Assembly (NCBI RefSeq): GCF_900106045.1
Contig: NZ_LT629802.1
Coordinates: forward strand, 62,001 to 126,000
Direction of reading: 5' to 3'
From: Pseudomonas mucidolens
Lineage (GTDB): Bacteria > Pseudomonadota > Gammaproteobacteria > Pseudomonadales > Pseudomonadaceae
Length of the DNA: 64,000 nucleotides
In this document: one piece after another, positions 55,750 to 64,000 of the stretch
Layout: the number at the start of each line of letters is the position of its first letter
How positions within the stretch are numbered: position 1 is the stretch's first letter
Position numbers and translations under genes: made by a program
Notes under the pieces: model-generated
The model's database searches: none
Told to the model about the DNA's origin: nothing
The model's input: only the letters and a program-made list of their open reading frames with translations

Positions 55750-57303
55750 ATGCAGTTGATTGAACATGCCGATTCGCCGCGCTCCATTCGTTTGCACGAG
55801 CGCGATAACGTGGTGATTGTGGTCAATGATCAGGGGGTTCCGGCCGGAACCCAGTTCCCGGACGGCCTGGTCACCGTGGATTTCATCCCCCAGAGCCATA
55901 AAGTGACCCTGGAAGACATCCCCGAAGGCGGTGAGATTATTCGCTACGGCCAAACCATCGGTTACGCGTTGCAGCCGATACCCCGGGGCAGTTGGGTCCA
56001 GGAAGATCAACTGCGCATGCCGACGGCGCCGCCGCTGGACAGCTTGCCGCTGTCCACCGCGGTGCCCGAGGCCCAGGCGCCGTTGCAGGGGTTCACCTTC
56101 GAGGGCTATCGCAACACGGATGGCACCGTCGGGACTCGCAATATTCTGGGGATTACCACCACGGTGCAGTGCGTGACTGGCGTGCTGGATCATGCGGTCA
56201 AGCGCATCAAGGATGAATTGCTGCCTAACTATCCGCATGTCGACGACGTGGTGGCGCTGACCCACAGCTACGGCTGCGGCGTAGCGATTACGGCAACGGA
56301 TGCCTATATCCCGATCCGCACCGTGCGCAATCTGGCGCGCAACCCGAACCTGGGCGGCGAAGCCCTGGTGATCAGCCTGGGGTGCGAGAAATTGCAGGCC
56401 GGGCAGGTCATGCACGACAACGATAGCTCCGTCGACCTGAGTGAGCCGTGGTTGTACCGGCTGCAGGATTCCAGTCACGGCTTTACCGAGATGATCGAAC
56501 AGATCATGGAACTGGCCGAAATCCGCCTGAAGAAGCTCGATCAGCGCCGCCGCGAGACGGTGCCGGCGTCCGAGTTGATCCTGGGGATGCAATGCGGTGG
56601 CAGTGATGCGTTCTCCGGCATCACCGCCAACCCGGCATTGGGCTACGCCTCGGATCTGTTGCTACGGGCAGGCGCGACGGTGATGTTTTCAGAAGTCACC
56701 GAAGTGCGGGATGCCATCTACCTGCTGACATCGCGGGCCGAGAATCAGCACGTCGCCCGCGAGCTGGTGCGGGAGATGGACTGGTACGACCGTTATCTGG
56801 CCAAGGGCGAGGCCGACCGCAGTGCCAACACCACGCCAGGCAACAAGAAGGGTGGGTTGTCGAATATTGTCGAGAAGTCGCTGGGCTCCATCGTCAAGTC
56901 CGGCAGCAGCGCGATCAATGGCGTGCTGGGGCCGGGCGAGCGCGTCAAGGGCAAAGGCCTGATCTTCTGCGCAACGCCGGCCAGCGACTTTGTCTGTGGC
57001 ACCTTGCAACTGGCGGCGGGAATGAACCTGCATGTGTTTACTACGGGTCGTGGTACGCCGTATGGTTTGGCGATGGCTCCGGTGGTGAAGGTTTCGACCC
57101 GCACGGAACTGGCGCAACGCTGGCCGGACCTGATCGATATCGATGCCGGACGGATCGCGACCGGGCGTGCGACGATCGAGGAACTGGGCTGGGAGTTGTT
57201 CCACTACTACCTGGACGTCGCGAGCGGCAAGAAGCAGACCTGGGCCGAGCAGCACAAGCTGTATAACGACATCACCTTGTTCAACCCGGCGCCTATTACC
57301 TGA
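55750..57303 (+). CDS. garD: Galactarate dehydratase
   Basis: A 517-residue UxaA/GarD-family lyase that dehydrates galactarate to 5-keto-4-deoxyglucarate. The N-terminal SAF domain is [20 protein letters not shown]. The catalytic core has [40 protein letters not shown] and [13 protein letters not shown], holding the iron-site cysteines and histidine. The ATG at 55750 is preferred to the overlapping GTG at 55747; GAAGGGG is upstream. It is the last gene of the cluster, 13 bp after gudP. No glucarate dehydratase (gudD) is in the window, so galactarate is the substrate the cluster can fully oxidise. Confidence 0.94.
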   Translation: MQLIEHADSPRSIRLHERDNVVIVVNDQGVPAGTQFPDGLVTVDFIPQSHKVTLEDIPEGGEIIRYGQTIGYALQPIPRGSWVQEDQLRMPTAPPLDSLPLSTAVPEAQAPLQGFTFEGYRNTDGTVGTRNILGITTTVQCVTGVLDHAVKRIKDELLPNYPHVDDVVALTHSYGCGVAITATDAYIPIRTVRNLARNPNLGGEALVISLGCEKLQAGQVMHDNDSSVDLSEPWLYRLQDSSHGFTEMIEQIMELAEIRLKKLDQRRRETVPASELILGMQCGGSDAFSGITANPALGYASDLLLRAGATVMFSEVTEVRDAIYLLTSRAENQHVARELVREMDWYDRYLAKGEADRSANTTPGNKKGGLSNIVEKSLGSIVKSGSSAINGVLGPGERVKGKGLIFCATPASDFVCGTLQLAAGMNLHVFTTGRGTPYGLAMAPVVKVSTRTELAQRWPDLIDIDAGRIATGRATIEELGWELFHYYLDVASGKKQTWAEQHKLYNDITLFNPAPIT

Positions 57304-57318
57304 GGCCGAGTTGCCTGG

Positions 57319-57401
57319 ATTCGCGAGCAAGCCCTCTCCCACATTCGACGGTATTCATCCTGTAGAAATGCGGTCAATGTGGGAGCGGGCTTGCTCGCGA
57401 A
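57319..57401. repeat. REP doublet (REPIN)
   Basis: TTCGCGAGCAAGCCCTCTCC and GGGAGCGGGCTTGCTCGCGA face inward around a core with short complementary pieces (CATTCGAC, GTCAATG). The left arm has CCCTCTC in place of CCCGCTC. It lies between garD and the AEC carrier. Confidence 0.85.
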
Positions 57402-57478
57402 TGTGCTAGACCAGACGCAGCGGCCTACACTGGCTTATCATTAGCGACCTGACGACGCTCACCAAGGTTCTCTGCGGC

Positions 57479-58420
57479 ATGCTGGCTATCTTCCTGCAAA
57501 CCCTCACCGTCACCGCGCCGGTGTTTGCCATGCTGTTCCTCGGTGTGCTGCTCAAGCGCATCAACTGGATCAACGACAACTTTATCCACACCGCCTCGGC
57601 GCTGGTGTTCAACGTCATGATGCCGGCGCTGCTGTTTCTCGGCATTCTCCATGCGGACCTGCACTCGGCGCTTCAGCCCGATCTGCTGATCTACTTTTGC
57701 TTTGCCACTCTGCTGAGTTTCGCCGTGGCGTGGGGCTGGGCGATCTTTCGTTGCCCGCGTGTAGATCGTGGCATTTATGCCCAGGGCGCCTTCCGCGGCA
57801 ACAACGGAGTGATCGGCCTGGCGCTGGCGGCCAGCATGTACGGCGATTACGGCATTTCCCTCGGTGCGATCCTCGCGGCACTGGTGATTCTGTTCTACAA
57901 CACCCTGTCGACCATTGTACTGGCGGTCTACAGCCCGGTGATCAAGTCCGATCCGTGGAGCATCTGCAAAAGTGTATTCGCCAATCCGCTGATCATCAGT
58001 GTGATTGCGGCAGCGCCCTTCGCCTATTTCCAGATCGGGTTGCCCGGTTGGCTGGAAAAGTCCGCGCAGTACCTGGCGGACACTACATTGCCCTTGGCGT
58101 TGATCTGCATCGGCGGAACCTTGTCCCCGGCAGCCTTGCGCAAAAGCGGCGATATGGCGTTGAGCGCCAGCTTGATGAAAATGCTCTGGCTGCCGGTGCT
58201 GACGACGTTCGGCGCCTGGTTGCTCGGGTTTCGCGGGGCGGAGTTGGGGATTCTGTTTCTGTACTTCGGTTCGCCGACGGCGGCGGCCAGTTTCGTCATG
58301 GCCCGCGCGGCGCAGGGTAACCACGAGTTGGCGGCGGCGATTATTGTGATCACTACCTTGATGGCGGCGGTGACCACTAATATCGGGATCTTTGTGTTGC
58401 AGGCGGGTGGCTGGATCTAG
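57479..58420 (+). CDS. AEC-family (auxin efflux carrier) transporter
   Basis: A 313-residue inner-membrane carrier of the AEC family with about ten spans. The halves begin FAMLFLGVLLKRINWINDNF and ADTTLPLALICIGGTLSPAA, the inverted-repeat pattern of the family. Bacterial members move malate, malonate and other organic acids. It is next to the galactarate cluster but separated by a REP doublet, so a link is only suggestive. Its 3' end overlaps the converging CMD gene by 4 bp. Confidence 0.88.
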   Translation: MLAIFLQTLTVTAPVFAMLFLGVLLKRINWINDNFIHTASALVFNVMMPALLFLGILHADLHSALQPDLLIYFCFATLLSFAVAWGWAIFRCPRVDRGIYAQGAFRGNNGVIGLALAASMYGDYGISLGAILAALVILFYNTLSTIVLAVYSPVIKSDPWSICKSVFANPLIISVIAAAPFAYFQIGLPGWLEKSAQYLADTTLPLALICIGGTLSPAALRKSGDMALSASLMKMLWLPVLTTFGAWLLGFRGAELGILFLYFGSPTAAASFVMARAAQGNHELAAAIIVITTLMAAVTTNIGIFVLQAGGWI

Positions 58421-58797
58421 TCTTGTTGCTGGTGGCTGTCGATCACTTCCTGAGCCGCGCGGAACGCATCGATCGCCGCTGGCACGCCGGCATACACCGC
58501 GCAATGCAGCAGCGCCTCGCGAATCTCCTCGACCGTGCAGCCATTGTTCAGCGCGCCACGCACATGGCCTTTCAGCTCTTGTGGGCATTTGAGTGCGGTC
58601 AAGGCGGCGAGCGTGATCAGGCTGCGGGTTTTCAGCGGCAAGCCTTCCCGATTCCAGACGCCGCCCCAGGCGTGTTCGTTGACGAAGTCCTGCAGCGGCT
58701 GGGTGAATTCGGTGGCGCTGCCCAGGGCGCGGTCGACAAACACGTCACCCATTACCTGGCGACGCATTTCAACGCCGGATTTCCGTTGCTCGGTCAT
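58417..58797 (-). CDS. Carboxymuconolactone decarboxylase (CMD/PcaC-like) protein
   Basis: A 126-residue all-helical protein of the CMD family. The family core reads WNREGLPLKTRSLITLAALT and VEEIREALLHCAVYAGVPAA. It resembles gamma-carboxymuconolactone decarboxylase (PcaC), but no other protocatechuate genes are near, so another CMD role (for example lactone or peroxide chemistry) is possible. The AhpD-type CxxC pair is absent; only HCAVYAG remains. Its start overlaps the stop of the upstream exchanger gene (ATGA), so the two are translationally coupled. Confidence 0.85.
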   Translation of the reverse strand: MTEQRKSGVEMRRQVMGDVFVDRALGSATEFTQPLQDFVNEHAWGGVWNREGLPLKTRSLITLAALTALKCPQELKGHVRGALNNGCTVEEIREALLHCAVYAGVPAAIDAFRAAQEVIDSHQQQD

Positions 58798-59822
58798 TGC
58801 GAACCCCTCTTGTGGTGGCGATACCAGGCTCGCAGCGAATTACACAGCAAGAACGCTACCAGCGCCGGCAGGACGTAATACAGCATCAACTTTTCCAGCT
58901 TGTTGGCCAGCGGCATGCCGGTGGTGAACGACATCACGTGCAGCCCGTACGCCAGGTACAGGCCCAGCAGCAGCAAGCCTTCGGCCCGGGTAATCCGGTA
59001 GCCGGTATAGAACACTGGCAAGCACAGCAGGATGACGCCGAGCAGGACCGGCAGGTCGAAGGCCAGGGCATTCGGGGAAACCGATAGCGCCGACGGCGCG
59101 ACCAGGGCGGTGAAACCCAGTACGCCCAGCAGATTGAACAAATTGCTGCCGATCACGTTGCCCACCGCAATCTCCCGCTCGCCGCGCAGGGCGGCGATCA
59201 ACGACGTCGCCAGACAGGGCAGGGAGGTGCTGACGGCAACCACGGTCAGGCCGATGACCCGTTCGGACAGGCCCAGGTCGCTGGCCACTTCCACCGCGGC
59301 GCCGAGCACCAGGTGGCCGGCGAGCATCAGCAGCCCCAGTCCGCCGATCATCCACAGCAAACTGCTCAGCCACGGTGCCTGGACCAGCGTGTCGCGCGTA
59401 CGCGGGCGGCGAGAGTGGCGGGTCTGGTACAGCAACAGGCCGAGGTAGGCGATCAGGGCGAGCAACAGGATCAGGCCGTCCACCGGCGTCAGTTCTTTAT
59501 TGCTGGCGAGGGTGAAGACCAGCAGGCCGGCGAAGATCATCACCGGAATGTCCAGGCGCACCAGTTGCCGGGACACCCGCAGTGGAATGATCAGCGCGGA
59601 CAGGCCAAGGATCACGAGAATGTTGAAGATGCTGCTGCCGATCACGCTGCCGACCGCAATGTCGGTGCTGCCGGCCAGGGTCGCTTGCAGGCTGACCACA
59701 ATTTGCGGGGCGCTGCTGCCGAACGCAACGATGCTCAAGCCAATGATCAGTGGCCTGACCTTAAGGCTGGCGGCCAGGCGCACGGCGGCGCGTACCAATA
59801 CCTCGGCGCCGACAATCAGCAT
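58794..59822 (-). CDS. CaCA-family Na+/Ca2+ (K+) exchanger (YrbG-like)
   Basis: An inner-membrane exchanger with about ten helices and two inverted alpha-repeats: GLSIVAFGSSAPQIVVSL with GSVIGSSIFNILVILG, and GLTVVAVSTSLPCLATSL with GNVIGSNLFNLLGVLG. These hold the cation-binding acidic/polar pattern, but the first repeat has SSAPQ where SxPE is usual. From the first ATG (59822, used here) the protein has 342 residues but lacks the front of helix 1. The frame is open further up, and GGAG stands 8 bases before an ATT at 59882, giving the N-terminus TIFGLNALSPWSLIELAGGL. That start seems likelier. Confidence 0.85.
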   Translation of the reverse strand: MLIVGAEVLVRAAVRLAASLKVRPLIIGLSIVAFGSSAPQIVVSLQATLAGSTDIAVGSVIGSSIFNILVILGLSALIIPLRVSRQLVRLDIPVMIFAGLLVFTLASNKELTPVDGLILLLALIAYLGLLLYQTRHSRRPRTRDTLVQAPWLSSLLWMIGGLGLLMLAGHLVLGAAVEVASDLGLSERVIGLTVVAVSTSLPCLATSLIAALRGEREIAVGNVIGSNLFNLLGVLGFTALVAPSALSVSPNALAFDLPVLLGVILLCLPVFYTGYRITRAEGLLLLGLYLAYGLHVMSFTTGMPLANKLEKLMLYYVLPALVAFLLCNSLRAWYRHHKRGSQ

Positions 59823-59899
59823 GAGCAGGCCACCGGCCAGTTCGATCAGGCTCCACGGCGAGAGGGCGTTTAATCCGAAAATGGTCAGGGCTCCGTCAG

Positions 59900-60271
59900 T
59901 CAGTTGCTCAGGGCTTGCACACGTACACGCGCAGTACCGCTGCGCAGCATACCCAGCTGTTCAGCGGCTTTGCGGGAAACATCGATCAGGCGGCCACGGG
60001 TGTACGGGCCGCGATCATTGATTCGGACCACGACGGTTCTGTCGTTGGTCAGGTTGGTGACCCGCACGCGCGTACCGAAGGGCAGGCGGCGGTGGGCGGC
60101 GGTCAGGGCATGCTGGTTGAAGCGTTCACCGCTGGCGGTTTTTTTGCCGTGGTGTTTGGCACCGTAGTAGGACGCGGTGCCGGTCTGGTCGTAACCGTCG
60201 GGGTCGATCACCCCGCTGGCGCAGCCAGTCAATAGAGAAAACAGAGCACAGAGGCCGAGCAGACGCTTCAT
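59900..60271 (-). CDS. Short RlpA-like lipoprotein (septal ring lytic transglycosylase family)
   Basis: A 123-residue lipoprotein. The signal and lipobox are LLGLCALFSLLTGC, with cysteine about 18. It is followed by a double-psi beta-barrel RlpA domain (GTASYYGAKHHGKKTASGER, LPFGTRVRVTNLTNDRTVVV, NDRGPYTRGRLIDVS), including the catalytic-type aspartate and histidine region. There is no SPOR domain, unlike full RlpA. It may be an accessory peptidoglycan enzyme; substrate specificity is unproven. The ATG at 60271 follows GGATACCTTGATA. The exchanger starts 18-80 bp downstream, so they may share a transcript. Confidence 0.86.
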   Translation of the reverse strand: MKRLLGLCALFSLLTGCASGVIDPDGYDQTGTASYYGAKHHGKKTASGERFNQHALTAAHRRLPFGTRVRVTNLTNDRTVVVRINDRGPYTRGRLIDVSRKAAEQLGMLRSGTARVRVQALSN

Positions 60272-60293
60272 TATCAAGGTATCCCCATTACAA

Positions 60294-60359
60294 ATGTGGG
60301 AGCAGGCTTGTGTGGGAGCAAGCAAGCCCGCTCCCACACAAGCCTGCTTCCACATGGGG
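60294..60359. repeat. REP-like near-perfect 26-bp inverted repeat
   Basis: The arms start ATGTGGGAGCAGGCTTGTG and end CACAAGCCTGCTTCCACAT. They have one mismatch over 26 bp around a 14-base loop (AAGCAAGCCC region). It combines two REP half-units in each arm. It lies between gatB and the rlpA-like gene. Confidence 0.85.
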
Positions 60360-60401
60360 TCTGGATCGGAAGTGAGATTCCGCCCGGACCATTCATTGTT
60401 A

Positions 60402-61847
60402 TCAGCCCTCGAGCTTGCTTTTCAGCAGTTCGTTGACCTGTTGCGGGTTGGCCTTGCCTTTGGAGGCTTTCATCGCCTGGCCGACGAAGAAACCGAACAT
60501 CTTGCCGCGCTTGGCCTCATCTGCCGCACGGTATTGTTCGACCTGTTCGGCATTCGCCGCGAGCATCTCATCGAGCACGGCCGAGATCGCGCCGCTGTCG
60601 GTGACTTGCTTGAGACCACGCTTCTCGATGATCTCGTCGGCATTGCCTTCACCGCTGGCCATGGCTTCAAACACGGTCTTGGCGATCTTGCCGGAGATGG
60701 TGTTGTCCTTGATCCGCAGCAACATGCCGCCCAACTGCTCGGCCGAGACCGGGGCTTCGTCGATTTCCAGGCCCTGTTTGTTCAACAGGCTGCCCAGTTC
60801 GACCATGACCCAGTTGGCCGCGAGTTTGGCGTCGCCGGCGATGCTCACGACTTTTTCGAAGTAGTCGGCCTGCTCGCGGCTCGACGCCAGGACGCTGGCG
60901 TCGTACACCGAAAGACCGAACTGCGCCTGGAAACGCTCGCGTTTTTGCGGTGGCAATTCCGGCAGGGTGGCGCGCACGTCATTGAGGAACGAATCCTCGA
61001 TGACCACCGGCAACAGGTCCGGATCGGGGAAGTAACGGTAGTCGTTGGCTTCCTCCTTGCTGCGCATGGCGCGGGTTTCGTCTTTGTTCGGGTCGTACAG
61101 GCGGGTCTGCTGGATCACCTTGCCGCCGTCTTCGATCAGCTCGATCTGGCGACGCACTTCGGTGTTGATCGCCTTTTCGATGAAACGGAACGAGTTGACG
61201 TTCTTGATCTCACAGCGGGTGCCGTACTCAACCTGGCCTTTAGGCCGCACCGACACGTTGCAGTCGCAACGCAGGGAGCCTTCGGCCATGTTGCCGTCAC
61301 AGATACCCAGGTAACGCACCAGGGCGTGGATGGTCTTGACGTAGGCCACGGCTTCCTTGGCACTGCGCATATCCGGCTCGGACACGATCTCCAGCAGCGG
61401 CGTGCCGGCGCGGTTCAGGTCGATGCCGGTGGAACCGTTGAATTCTTCATGCAGGCTCTTGCCGGCATCTTCTTCCAGGTGCGCACGGGTCACGCCCACA
61501 CGTTTGATCGTGCCGTCTTCCAGCGGGATATCCAGGTAGCCCTTGCCGACAATCGGCAATTCCATCTGGCTGATCTGGTAGCCCTTGGGCAGGTCCGGGT
61601 AGAAGTAGTTCTTGCGCGCGAACACGTTGTGCTGGCCGATCTCGGCGTCAATCGCCAGGCCGAACATCACCGCCATACGCACCGCTTCCTCGTTCAGCAC
61701 CGGCAGTACGCCGGGCATGCCCAGGTCGACCAGGCTGGCCTGGGTGTTCGGTTCAGAGCCGAAGGTGGTGGCGCTACCGGAGAAAATCTTCGATTGGGTG
61801 GCGAGCTGGGTATGAATCTCCAGCCCGATCACAACTTCCCATTGCAT
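60402..61847 (-). CDS. gatB: Asp/Glu-tRNA amidotransferase subunit B
   Basis: A 481-residue GatB that binds mischarged tRNA and, with GatA and GatC, makes Gln-tRNA(Gln) and Asn-tRNA(Asn). Motifs are [51 protein letters not shown] and [13 protein letters not shown]. The C-terminal YqeY-like tail reads [12 protein letters not shown]. It follows gatA by 10 bp. It is the last gene of the gatCAB operon. Confidence 0.97.
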   Translation of the reverse strand: MQWEVVIGLEIHTQLATQSKIFSGSATTFGSEPNTQASLVDLGMPGVLPVLNEEAVRMAVMFGLAIDAEIGQHNVFARKNYFYPDLPKGYQISQMELPIVGKGYLDIPLEDGTIKRVGVTRAHLEEDAGKSLHEEFNGSTGIDLNRAGTPLLEIVSEPDMRSAKEAVAYVKTIHALVRYLGICDGNMAEGSLRCDCNVSVRPKGQVEYGTRCEIKNVNSFRFIEKAINTEVRRQIELIEDGGKVIQQTRLYDPNKDETRAMRSKEEANDYRYFPDPDLLPVVIEDSFLNDVRATLPELPPQKRERFQAQFGLSVYDASVLASSREQADYFEKVVSIAGDAKLAANWVMVELGSLLNKQGLEIDEAPVSAEQLGGMLLRIKDNTISGKIAKTVFEAMASGEGNADEIIEKRGLKQVTDSGAISAVLDEMLAANAEQVEQYRAADEAKRGKMFGFFVGQAMKASKGKANPQQVNELLKSKLEG

Positions 61848-61857
61848 AGTGTTCTCC

Positions 61858-63309
61858 TCAGAAGCCGGTAGGGGTGCGAGTGTGCCAGTCAGTGTTCAAC
61901 TGGTACTGGTGCGCCACATTGAGCAGGCGGCCTTCCTGGAAATACGGGGCGAGCAATTGCACGCCCACCGGCATGCCATCGACGAAGCCTGCCGGCATCG
62001 ACAAGCCCGGCAGGCCCGCGAGGTTGGCGGTGATGGTGTAGAGGTCTTCCAGATACGCAGCCACCGGGTCGCCATTCTTGGCCCCGAGTTTCCAGGCCGG
62101 ATTCGGCGTGGTCGGGCCGATTATGACGTCGACTTCGTTGAACGCGGCCATGAAGTCGTTCTTCACCAGGCGACGGATTTTTTGCGCCTTGAGGTAGTAC
62201 GCGTCGTAATAACCGGCCGATAGCGCGTAGGCGCCGACCATGATCCGGCGCTGTACTTCGGGGCCGAAACCTTCGCCACGGGAACGCTTGTACAGGTCGG
62301 TAAGGTCCTTCGGGTCTTCGCAGCGATAGCCGAAGCGCACGCCGTCGAACCGTGACAGGTTGGACGAGGCTTCCGCCGGGGCGATCACGTAATAGGCCGG
62401 AATCGCGTGCTGATTGTTCGGCAGACTGATTTCCTTGATCACCGCACCGAGCTTTTCCAGTTCCTTGACACTGTTGTGGACCAGCTCGGCGATACGCGGG
62501 TCGAGGCCGGCGCTGAAATACTCTTTTGGCACGCCAATGCGTAGGCCTTTGATCGACGTATTGAGGCTGGCGCTGTAGTCCGGCACCGGCTCATCGATGC
62601 TGGTGGAGTCCTTCGCGTCGAAGCCTGCCATGCCTTGTAACAATATTGCGCAGTCTTCGGCTGTGCGTGCCAACGGCCCGCCCTGGTCGAGGCTGGATGC
62701 GTAGGCAATCATGCCCCAGCGGGAGACGCGACCGTAGGTCGGTTTCAAACCGGTGAGGTTGGTGAACGCGGCGGGCTGGCGGATCGAGCCGCCAGTATCG
62801 GTGGCGGTGGCAGCGGGCAGCAGGCGCGCAGCAACGGCTGCCGCCGAACCACCGGACGAACCACCCGGCACGTGCTCCAGGTTCCACGGGTTTTTCACCG
62901 CGCCGTAGTAGCTCGATTCGTTGGCCGACCCCATGGCGAACTCGTCCATGTTGGTCTTGCCCAGGGTCACCGCGCCAGCAGCAGCCAGCTTGGCGACCAC
63001 CGTGGCGTCATAGGGCGCCTTGAAGTTGTCGAGCATCTTCGAGCCGCAGCTGGTGCGAATGCCCTGGGTGCAGAACAGGTCCTTGTGGGCAATCGGCGCA
63101 CCCAGCAACGTGCCGTTCTCACCGTTGGCGCGGCGGGTGTCGGCGGCCTTGGCCTGGCTCAGGGCCAGCTCTTCGGTGAGGCTGATGAAGCTGTTGACCT
63201 TGGGGTCCAGCTCGGCGATACGCGCCAGCAGGGTCTTGGTCAGTTCTTCGCAAGAAAACTTTTTGTCGGCGAGACCGCGGGCGATCTCGGCCAGAGTCAA
63301 TTGATGCAT
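61858..63309 (-). CDS. gatA: Asp/Glu-tRNA amidotransferase subunit A
   Basis: A 483-residue amidase-signature protein that supplies ammonia from glutamine. The Ser-cisSer-Lys triad is visible: K76 in [11 protein letters not shown]151 in [12 protein letters not shown] and S175 in [10 protein letters not shown]. It lies 16 bp after gatC. Length and motifs are normal. Confidence 0.97.
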   Translation of the reverse strand: MHQLTLAEIARGLADKKFSCEELTKTLLARIAELDPKVNSFISLTEELALSQAKAADTRRANGENGTLLGAPIAHKDLFCTQGIRTSCGSKMLDNFKAPYDATVVAKLAAAGAVTLGKTNMDEFAMGSANESSYYGAVKNPWNLEHVPGGSSGGSAAAVAARLLPAATATDTGGSIRQPAAFTNLTGLKPTYGRVSRWGMIAYASSLDQGGPLARTAEDCAILLQGMAGFDAKDSTSIDEPVPDYSASLNTSIKGLRIGVPKEYFSAGLDPRIAELVHNSVKELEKLGAVIKEISLPNNQHAIPAYYVIAPAEASSNLSRFDGVRFGYRCEDPKDLTDLYKRSRGEGFGPEVQRRIMVGAYALSAGYYDAYYLKAQKIRRLVKNDFMAAFNEVDVIIGPTTPNPAWKLGAKNGDPVAAYLEDLYTITANLAGLPGLSMPAGFVDGMPVGVQLLAPYFQEGRLLNVAHQYQLNTDWHTRTPTGF

Positions 63310-63325
63310 TGCAGGCTCTTTCCCT

Positions 63326-63613
63326 TTAGTCGATGACTTTCGGAACCAGGTACAGGCCGTTTTCGACCGCTGGCGCGATGGACTGGTAGGCCTCGCGATT
63401 ATTGCGTTCGGTCACGACGTCTGCGCGCAGGCGCTGGCTGGCTTCCAGTGGGTGAGCCAGGGGCTCGATGCCGTCGGTATTCACGGCCTGCATTTGGTCG
63501 ACCAGCCCGAGAATGCTGTTCAGGGCTGCGGTGGTCTGTGGAAGATCGGCATCATTGAGGCCAAGCGAGGCCAGATGAGCGATTTTTTCCACGTCGGAGC
63601 GTTCAAGCGCCAT
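63326..63613 (-). CDS. gatC: Asp/Glu-tRNA amidotransferase subunit C
   Basis: A 95-residue GatC, the small clamp holding GatA and GatB together. The pattern is [20 protein letters not shown] and [20 protein letters not shown]. It is the first gene of gatCAB, divergent from mreB as in other Pseudomonas. GGAGAATCCC precedes the ATG. Confidence 0.96.
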   Translation of the reverse strand: MALERSDVEKIAHLASLGLNDADLPQTTAALNSILGLVDQMQAVNTDGIEPLAHPLEASQRLRADVVTERNNREAYQSIAPAVENGLYLVPKVID

Positions 63614-63750
63614 GGGATTCTCCAGTGGAAAACAGAACGGAGGCTGTCCGTGTGTTAGATTGTCGGAACACTACCGCATTTCTACGGTCATATGGCCGCG
63701 ATTGTGGGGTTAGGTGCACAGAAAGTCGGCCAATTTAACATATTGGCGCC

Positions 63751-63779
63751 TTGCCCAAAATCCCTGTCGTTGTTAGAGT
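63751..63779 (+). promoter_or_regulatory. Probable mreB promoter
   Basis: TTGCCC (63751-63756) and TAGAGT (63774-63779) at the ideal 17-bp spacing, 44 bp before the mreB ATG. Confidence 0.5.
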
Positions 63780-63811
63780 TTGCCGCACTTTTTTACCCAC
63801 GCGTTGCCTAG

Positions 63812-64000
<189 letters not shown>

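Noticed and set aside
54255..55826. A 523-codon open frame opposite gudP
   Set aside because: Its sequence is rich in H, R, Q and D, typical of an antisense shadow, and gudP is clearly real.
58417..58797. Part of a protocatechuate pathway (pcaC)
   Set aside because: No other pca gene is in the window, so I name only the CMD family.
15070..60359. CRISPR array
   Set aside because: The repeats are inverted doublets scattered one per gap, not regularly spaced direct repeats, and no cas gene is present.

Overview
The window reads as chromosomal DNA of a fluorescent Pseudomonas (P. fluorescens/P. putida type). The basis is gene content, codon use, dense REP-type intergenic repeats, a Pseudomonas-type fructose operon, and gene orders I know from P. 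aeruginosa: piuB-piuA/piuC-Sel1-speC, dppA3-opdP-dppA4-dppBCDF next to a SIMPL protein and roxSR, trpS-zapE...rplM-rpsI-petABC-sspAB, and gatBAC/mreB. The species call is inference; no rRNA or tRNA gene is visible.

Layout. 1-6128: fructose PTS (end of the fruR repressor, then divergent fruB-fruK-fruA) with a Cra operator between them. 6195-8082: a Tat-exported PhoD phosphatase overlapping a convergent DUF559 protein, then a composite intergenic repeat (8150-8446). 8449-15048: iron uptake (PiuB reductase, PiuA receptor, divergent PiuC hydroxylase and a Sel1 protein) with a Fur box. 15178-20235: ornithine decarboxylase and a four-gene osmoprotectant/quaternary-amine ABC importer. 20563-24537: prfC and a ferric-catecholate receptor with its own Fur box. 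24924-33721: a dipeptide import operon with two binding proteins, an OprD-type porin and the DppBCDF ABC complex. 34556-37312: a SIMPL protein and the redox sensors RoxSR. 37509-44835: zapG, a hydrolase, trpS, zapE, a GlxA-type regulator, an acyl-CoA dehydrogenase and an aldo/keto reductase. 45084-49975: L13-S9, cytochrome bc1 and the stringent starvation proteins. 50139-57303: a galactarate oxidation cluster (FadR-type regulator, KdgD, 2,5-dioxovalerate dehydrogenase, MFS importer, GarD), with a decayed gene between regulator and catabolic genes. 57479-60271: AEC carrier, CMD protein, Na+/Ca2+ exchanger and a short RlpA. 60402-64000: gatCAB and the start of mreB.

How genes work together. FruA imports and phosphorylates fructose with phosphate from FruB; FruK makes fructose-1,6-bisphosphate. 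The dpp genes form an outer-membrane-to-cytoplasm dipeptide route. GudP, GarD, KdgD and the dehydrogenase turn external galactarate into 2-oxoglutarate. PetABC passes electrons from quinol to cytochrome c, and RoxSR senses the quinone/redox state.

I found no CRISPR array, prophage, transposase or clear defence island. The least explained features are the long nested hairpin between petC and sspA, a terminator inside the galactarate operon, the decayed gene at 50890-51335, an exchanger gene that seems to start at ATT, the C-terminal extension of TrpS, and the repeat structures.
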